A stretch of 6,763 bases of DNA from DATEPR01 sp036503065 (GTDB lineage: Bacteria > Actinomycetota > Actinomycetes > Mycobacteriales > Pseudonocardiaceae). The notes under the pieces are model-generated. The model was not told where the DNA came from. It saw only the letters and a program-made list of their open reading frames with translations, and searched no databases. Below are positions 3,512 through 6,763 of the stretch, piece by piece; positions within the stretch are counted from its first letter, which is position 1, and every line of letters starts with the position of its first letter. The position numbers and the translations under genes were made by a program. The stretch lies in assembly GCA_036503065.1 (NCBI GenBank), contig DASXXM010000105.1, forward strand, positions 1-6,763, given 5' to 3'.

Positions 3512-6310
3512 TTGAGCAAGCGCAATGACCGGCGTCAGAAGATTGAAATGACGCTTGCGGATTTTCGTGCCGCCATCGGCCAGGCACTCGGCGTCGCCGC
3601 CGGACAGCAGGGGGGCGTCGCCGAGGAACACGCCCGCACGATGGTCGAACTGTGGCTGCGTACCGACGGACTTGAGGCGGCGCACGCGGATCCGGCGCTG
3701 CGCGCGACCATGGCCAGTTCGGTCATGGCCGACGTGGTGGCCAGGGTCGAGGCCGACCAGCGGCGGCATTTCGCCCAGTGGGACAAGGACGAACCACTCG
3801 CGCTGACCGAACTCGTCGAGCGCGGCGCGCCGGGTGTGGCCGGTGCGCCGTGGCATTCCTGGCTCGGCCGGATCGGCACCGCGGACGGCACCGGTGAACT
3901 GCCGGAACTCTGGCGAATCGGCGCCGCGGTCGCCGATCACGCGCCCGAACAAATCCCTTTTCCGGTGGCCGTGCCGCTGCTGGATTCCGCGCACCTGCAG
4001 GTGGCCACGAAACCGGAGAGCAGGGCCGCGGGCGAGGCGCTGGTGGAGACGCTGCTGCTGCGGGTACTGAGCCATCTGCAGCCGGGTCTCGCGCTGGTGC
4101 ACGTGTGGGACACCGGCCAGCTGACCGGTTCGCTGCCCGGCCTGTATCCGCTGACCAGAGCGGGATTGCTGACCGTGCACGATCCGGCCCGGCCGGAGGA
4201 ACTGCTGGACGAACTGTCCGAACACATTCGCCGCGTGCATACCGGGGTGCTGGCCGGTGGCGACACGACGGTCGGGGCGCTGAGCGGACGGGCCGGCAGG
4301 CGCACCGAACCGTGGCGGATCGCGGTGCTGTTCGGTGACCGGCAGCCGCTGCGCGACGAGCACCAGCAACGGCTGCAACGGGTGGCCCGCAACGGATTGG
4401 CCTGCGGCGTGCAACTGATCGTGGTCGACCTGCCGCTGACCGTGAACAGTCCAATGGAGACGGTCACGTTCCTCGACGAGCACACCGCGCGGTGCAGCAT
4501 GACCGGCCCGGCGGCCACGGTCACGCCGGACCCGCCACTGCCAAGGGCCGACGTGCCGGCGGCGTGCGCGACGATCGCGGAGGAACTGCGCAACCGCAGG
4601 GCGAAGGTGGCCTCATTCGACGATCTCATCGAGCGACCGTTCTGGCAGCAGCGGTCGGCCGCCGGGCTCGTCACCACGATCGGCCGGTACGAAGGGAATC
4701 CGATCGACGTGGTGCTAGGTGACTCGTCGCCGCACGCACTGGTCGGCGGCCCCAGTGGCTCCGGCAAGACGAATTTCCTCTACATGCTGCTCGGCGGCCT
4801 CGCGGCCAGGTATTCGCCGGACGAACTGGAGCTGTACCTGCTCGATTTCAAGGAAGGCGTGTCGTTCGCGCAGTTCACGCCCGGCCGGCGGGACCCGACG
4901 TGGCTGCCGCACGCCCGGCTCGTCGGCGTGAACGTGAACGCCGACCTGGAGTTCGGCCTCGCGTTGTTGACATTCCTCGCCGACACGATGCGGAATCGGG
5001 CGGACGCGGCGAAACGATACGAGGTCACCAAGCTGGAGGAATTGCGGGCCGAGGACCCGGACGGGCGGTGGCCGCGCATTGTCGCGGTGATCGACGAATT
5101 CCAGTATCTGTTCGCGGATCGGGATCCGGTGGCCGCGACGGCGGCCCGGTTGCTGGAGGACGTGGCCCGGCGCGGTCGTTCGCAGGGCATCCACCTGGTG
5201 CTGGCCAGCCAGGACGTCTCCGGGATCGAGGCGTTCTGGCTCAAGCCGGCGATCTTCGAGCAGTTCAGCCTGCGCATCGCGCTGCCCAAGGCGCGGCGGG
5301 TGCTGGTCGAGACGAACGAGGCCGCCGTGACGCTGCCCCGCTGGCACGCCGTGGTGAACCACGAATCCGGTGTGCGGCACGGCAACGAAGTGGTCCGCAT
5401 CCCGGACGCGACCAGCAGGGGCACGTTCGACGAACTGCAGCGGCAACTGTTCGACCGGCGCGATCCCCGGTTGCGGCCGCCCCGGCTGTTCGACGGCAGT
5501 CACGTGCCGGCGCTGGCCGACACGCCGGACTTCCAGGCGCTGCGACCGGCGGCCGGGGTGCCGTGGGCGCTGCTCGGCCAGATCATCGACGTGGCCGGCA
5601 GCGCGGCCGTGACCACGTTGACCGGCGCGCCCGGCCGGAACCTCGCGGTGATCGGGTCGGCGGCGGCCGACGCGGCGAGCGTGTTGGGGGCCGCCGCGCT
5701 GTCGGTGGCGCGGCAGCACGGCCCGGACACGGTCCGGTTCACGTTGTGCCCGCTGGTCGGCGATGCCACTACACCGGTGGCCGAACTGGCGGCGCGACTG
5801 CGGCTGGCCGGGCATCCGGTGGCCGAGATCGGGCGCGGCGAGCTGCGTGCGCACCTGGCCGAGGTGGCCGGCACGCTCACGGCGGCGCGGTCCGGTCATG
5901 TGGCCGACACGAACAAGCCGCACTACCTGTTCCTCTACGGCGTGGACGCGGGCCACACGGTGTTGGAGGCCAAGGACCCTGCATCGCCGGTGTCCGGGCT
6001 GGACCACCTGCGCACGGTGCTGCGGCACGGGCCGGAACACCACACGCACGTGTTCGGCTGGTGGCGTGGCGTCGGCAGGCTGAGGGCCAGCCTGGCCCCG
6101 ATCGGCCCGATGGACGACATCGGCCCGTGGGTGGTGTTCGACGTCCAGGGCCAGGAACTCGGCGCCCTGGCGCCGGGTCAGGTCATTCAGTGGTCGCCGC
6201 GGCCGGGTCGGGGGCTGTTCTTCGACCGGTTCGCGCACACCCGACCGCAGGTGATCATCCCGTTCGACATCGACAAGGGCACGGACACCGACCGGGAGGG
6301 CCTGGCGTGA
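3512..6310 (+). CDS. soluble three-domain FtsK/SpoIIIE-type ATPase
   Basis: 932 residues from TTG 3512; GTG 3437 would give 957 and overlap the previous stop by 4 bp. Residues 1-110 are helical and basic at the start. About 113-350 look like a RecA-like domain whose P-loop is lost (VATKPESRAAGE at 164-175). About 380-632 form the intact FtsK/SpoIIIE domain: Walker A GGPSGSGKT at 412-420 (K419, T420), Walker B VAVIDE ending in D528-E529, then a LASQD sensor. About 683-930 resemble a third domain with another degenerate P-loop (GRNLAVIGSAAAD, 708-720). This D1-D2-D3 layout recalls EccC of type VII secretion, but EccC has N-terminal membrane helices and none are visible here. The FtsK gamma DNA-recognition domain is also absent. 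Probable role: cytosolic ATP-driven motor acting on DNA or protein, with the flanking small helical proteins as partners. Substrate unknown. Coupled to the next gene. Confidence 0.88.
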   Translation: MSKRNDRRQKIEMTLADFRAAIGQALGVAAGQQGGVAEEHARTMVELWLRTDGLEAAHADPALRATMASSVMADVVARVEADQRRHFAQWDKDEPLALTELVERGAPGVAGAPWHSWLGRIGTADGTGELPELWRIGAAVADHAPEQIPFPVAVPLLDSAHLQVATKPESRAAGEALVETLLLRVLSHLQPGLALVHVWDTGQLTGSLPGLYPLTRAGLLTVHDPARPEELLDELSEHIRRVHTGVLAGGDTTVGALSGRAGRRTEPWRIAVLFGDRQPLRDEHQQRLQRVARNGLACGVQLIVVDLPLTVNSPMETVTFLDEHTARCSMTGPAATVTPDPPLPRADVPAACATIAEELRNRRAKVASFDDLIERPFWQQRSAAGLVTTIGRYEGNPIDVVLGDSSPHALVGGPSGSGKTNFLYMLLGGLAARYSPDELELYLLDFKEGVSFAQFTPGRRDPTWLPHARLVGVNVNADLEFGLALLTFLADTMRNRADAAKRYEVTKLEELRAEDPDGRWPRIVAVIDEFQYLFADRDPVAATAARLLEDVARRGRSQGIHLVLASQDVSGIEAFWLKPAIFEQFSLRIALPKARRVLVETNEAAVTLPRWHAVVNHESGVRHGNEVVRIPDATSRGTFDELQRQLFDRRDPRLRPPRLFDGSHVPALADTPDFQALRPAAGVPWALLGQIIDVAGSAAVTTLTGAPGRNLAVIGSAAADAASVLGAAALSVARQHGPDTVRFTLCPLVGDATTPVAELAARLRLAGHPVAEIGRGELRAHLAEVAGTLTAARSGHVADTNKPHYLFLYGVDAGHTVLEAKDPASPVSGLDHLRTVLRHGPEHHTHVFGWWRGVGRLRASLAPIGPMDDIGPWVVFDVQGQELGALAPGQVIQWSPRPGRGLFFDRFAHTRPQVIIPFDIDKGTDTDREGLA
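6294..6300 (+). promoter_or_regulatory. Shine-Dalgarno for the coupled coiled-coil gene
   Basis: GGGAGGG, inside the last ATPase codons, lies 6 nt before the GTG at 6307. That GTG overlaps the ATPase stop (GTGA), so the two products are probably made in linked amounts. Confidence 0.65.
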
Positions 6311-6681
6311 ACGGTGACGCGGTGCGCCGGTACAAGGAACTGGCCGACGTGAACACCGAAGCCGTGCGGCACATGCAGGAGCACAACCGCCAGGTCGTCG
6401 AGCAACTGCTGGTCCGGCTGGCCGACGTGGAACTGCGGCTGGCCATGGCGATCGAGCGGGAGCAGATGGGCAGGTTCACCGTGCGGGTGAACTGGGAGAA
6501 CGCGGTCGACATGCTGTGGCCGGAGCGGTGGCTGCACGTCGGGTCACAGCCCGATGCCACCACACCGCCGCCCGGGATGGACACACATCAGGCCGACACC
6601 GAGGTCAGCAGGGCCTTCGACGCGCTGCGCGAGGCGCTGCGCAAACCGGCCCTGCTCCCCCGCAGGCAGCACGACGACTGA
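6307..6681 (+). CDS. 124-residue coiled-coil protein coupled to the ATPase
   Basis: This gene starts at GTG inside the ATPase stop (4-bp overlap) with a strong ribosome site, so it belongs to the same operon. Residues about 4-53 form one long amphipathic, probably coiled-coil helix (RYKELADVNTEAVRHM, then QLLVRLADVELRLAMAIERE). A short segment rich in Trp follows (W63, W71, W75; VNWENAVDMLWPERWLHVG), then a Pro/Thr linker (82-92) and a C-terminal helix (VSRAFDALREALRK). It has no signal peptide or membrane segment, and I recognise no named family. Inferred: an adaptor or regulatory subunit that oligomerises through its helix and docks on the ATPase, with the tryptophan cluster as the contact patch. 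A longer open frame upstream in this phase runs antiparallel to nothing known and lies inside the ATPase gene, so it is ignored. Confidence 0.8.
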   Translation: MNGDAVRRYKELADVNTEAVRHMQEHNRQVVEQLLVRLADVELRLAMAIEREQMGRFTVRVNWENAVDMLWPERWLHVGSQPDATTPPPGMDTHQADTEVSRAFDALREALRKPALLPRRQHDD

Positions 6682-6689
6682 CAACGCGC

Positions 6690-6695
6690 GAGAAT
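6690..6695 (+). promoter_or_regulatory. possible -10 element of a leaderless promoter
   Basis: GAGAAT ends 6 nt before the ATG at 6702, which lacks a Shine-Dalgarno sequence. It resembles the CAGAAT before the other SD-less gene at 1895. The match is short and no -35 box is evident. Confidence 0.25.
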
Positions 6696-6701
6696 GGCCG
6701 C

Positions 6702-6763
6702 ATGACCGCACCAACCACAGGCATGGAGATCCGGCTCGCGAAGCGGCCGACCGGCTGGCCGAC
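6702..6763 (+). CDS. NADP-dependent MDR-type oxidoreductase, N-terminal fragment
   Basis: Only 20 complete codons are present, cut by the window end. The residues MTAPTTGMEIRLAKRPTGWP match the characteristic opening (EIRLAxRPxGxP) of medium-chain dehydrogenase/reductases of the 2-alkenal/prostaglandin reductase and CurA-like group, which reduce activated double bonds with NADPH. No cofactor motif lies in the fragment, so this rests on the N-terminal signature alone. The start is 20 bp after the coiled-coil gene with no Shine-Dalgarno, suggesting a separate, leaderless transcript rather than a fifth member of the operon. Confidence 0.65.
   Translation, partial: MTAPTTGMEIRLAKRPTGWP

Noticed and set aside
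4715..6238. 507-codon minus-strand open frame opposite the ATPase
   Set aside because: Antisense artefact of high GC3: it is rich in Arg/His/Gln/Pro, has no motif, and covers the clear FtsK domain on the plus strand.
4900..6306. Long open frame in another phase over the ATPase gene, running into the coiled-coil gene
   Set aside because: It is the GC-rich shadow of the ATPase: composition is Arg/Gly/Ala-rich low complexity with no recognisable domain. Only the part from GTG 6307 looks like protein.
3512..6310. Cell-division DNA translocase FtsK
   Set aside because: No N-terminal membrane helices and no C-terminal gamma winged helix, and degenerate RecA-like domains flank the active one.

Overview
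The window is GC-rich, with a strong G/C bias at third codon positions, GTG and TTG starts, and probable leaderless genes. This points to an actinomycete chromosome. Protein content and style suggest a Pseudonocardiales-like or related filamentous actinobacterium, but there is no rRNA or other marker to prove the genus. I see no tRNA, rRNA, CRISPR array, insertion sequence or phage gene.

Left part (1-1894). A plus-strand alpha/beta-hydrolase-fold protein, probably cut by the window edge, has lost its catalytic serine (GxSxG reads GQAVG). It converges, with a 22-bp overlap, on two minus-strand genes: a 125-residue protein with a C-terminal ribbon-helix-helix DNA-binding domain and, upstream of it, a short-chain dehydrogenase/reductase (SDR). 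The SDR has a good cofactor motif, but the YxxxK pair is replaced by SxxxR. The 61 bp between these two genes carry four CGATATCG-like boxes 11-12 bp apart, a candidate operator. A near-perfect palindrome lies in the divergent gap between the SDR and the next gene.

Middle (1895-2922). A 286-residue protein of unknown function appears to be two copies of a small alpha/beta domain joined by a charged, proline-rich linker. A perfect 12-bp hairpin follows and is the probable end of that unit. The gap after it holds the start of the next operon.

Right part (2923-6681). This is the most interesting segment: a compact four-gene module. Two tiny helical-hairpin proteins (86 and 82 residues) look like paralogues of each other. 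They are followed by a large soluble FtsK/SpoIIIE-type ATPase of about 932 residues and a 124-residue coiled-coil protein translationally coupled to it (GTGA overlap). The ATPase seems to have three RecA-like domains, with only the middle one keeping Walker A and Walker B. There is no transmembrane segment, no FtsK gamma winged helix and no WxG motif, and no other ESX component lies nearby. It is therefore neither a normal FtsK nor a recognisable type VII secretion locus. An AT-richer 71-bp leader with a 9-bp inverted repeat separates the small genes from the ATPase and may set the ratio of products.

Right edge (6702-6763). The first codons of an NADP-dependent MDR-type oxidoreductase, probably a separate and leaderless gene.
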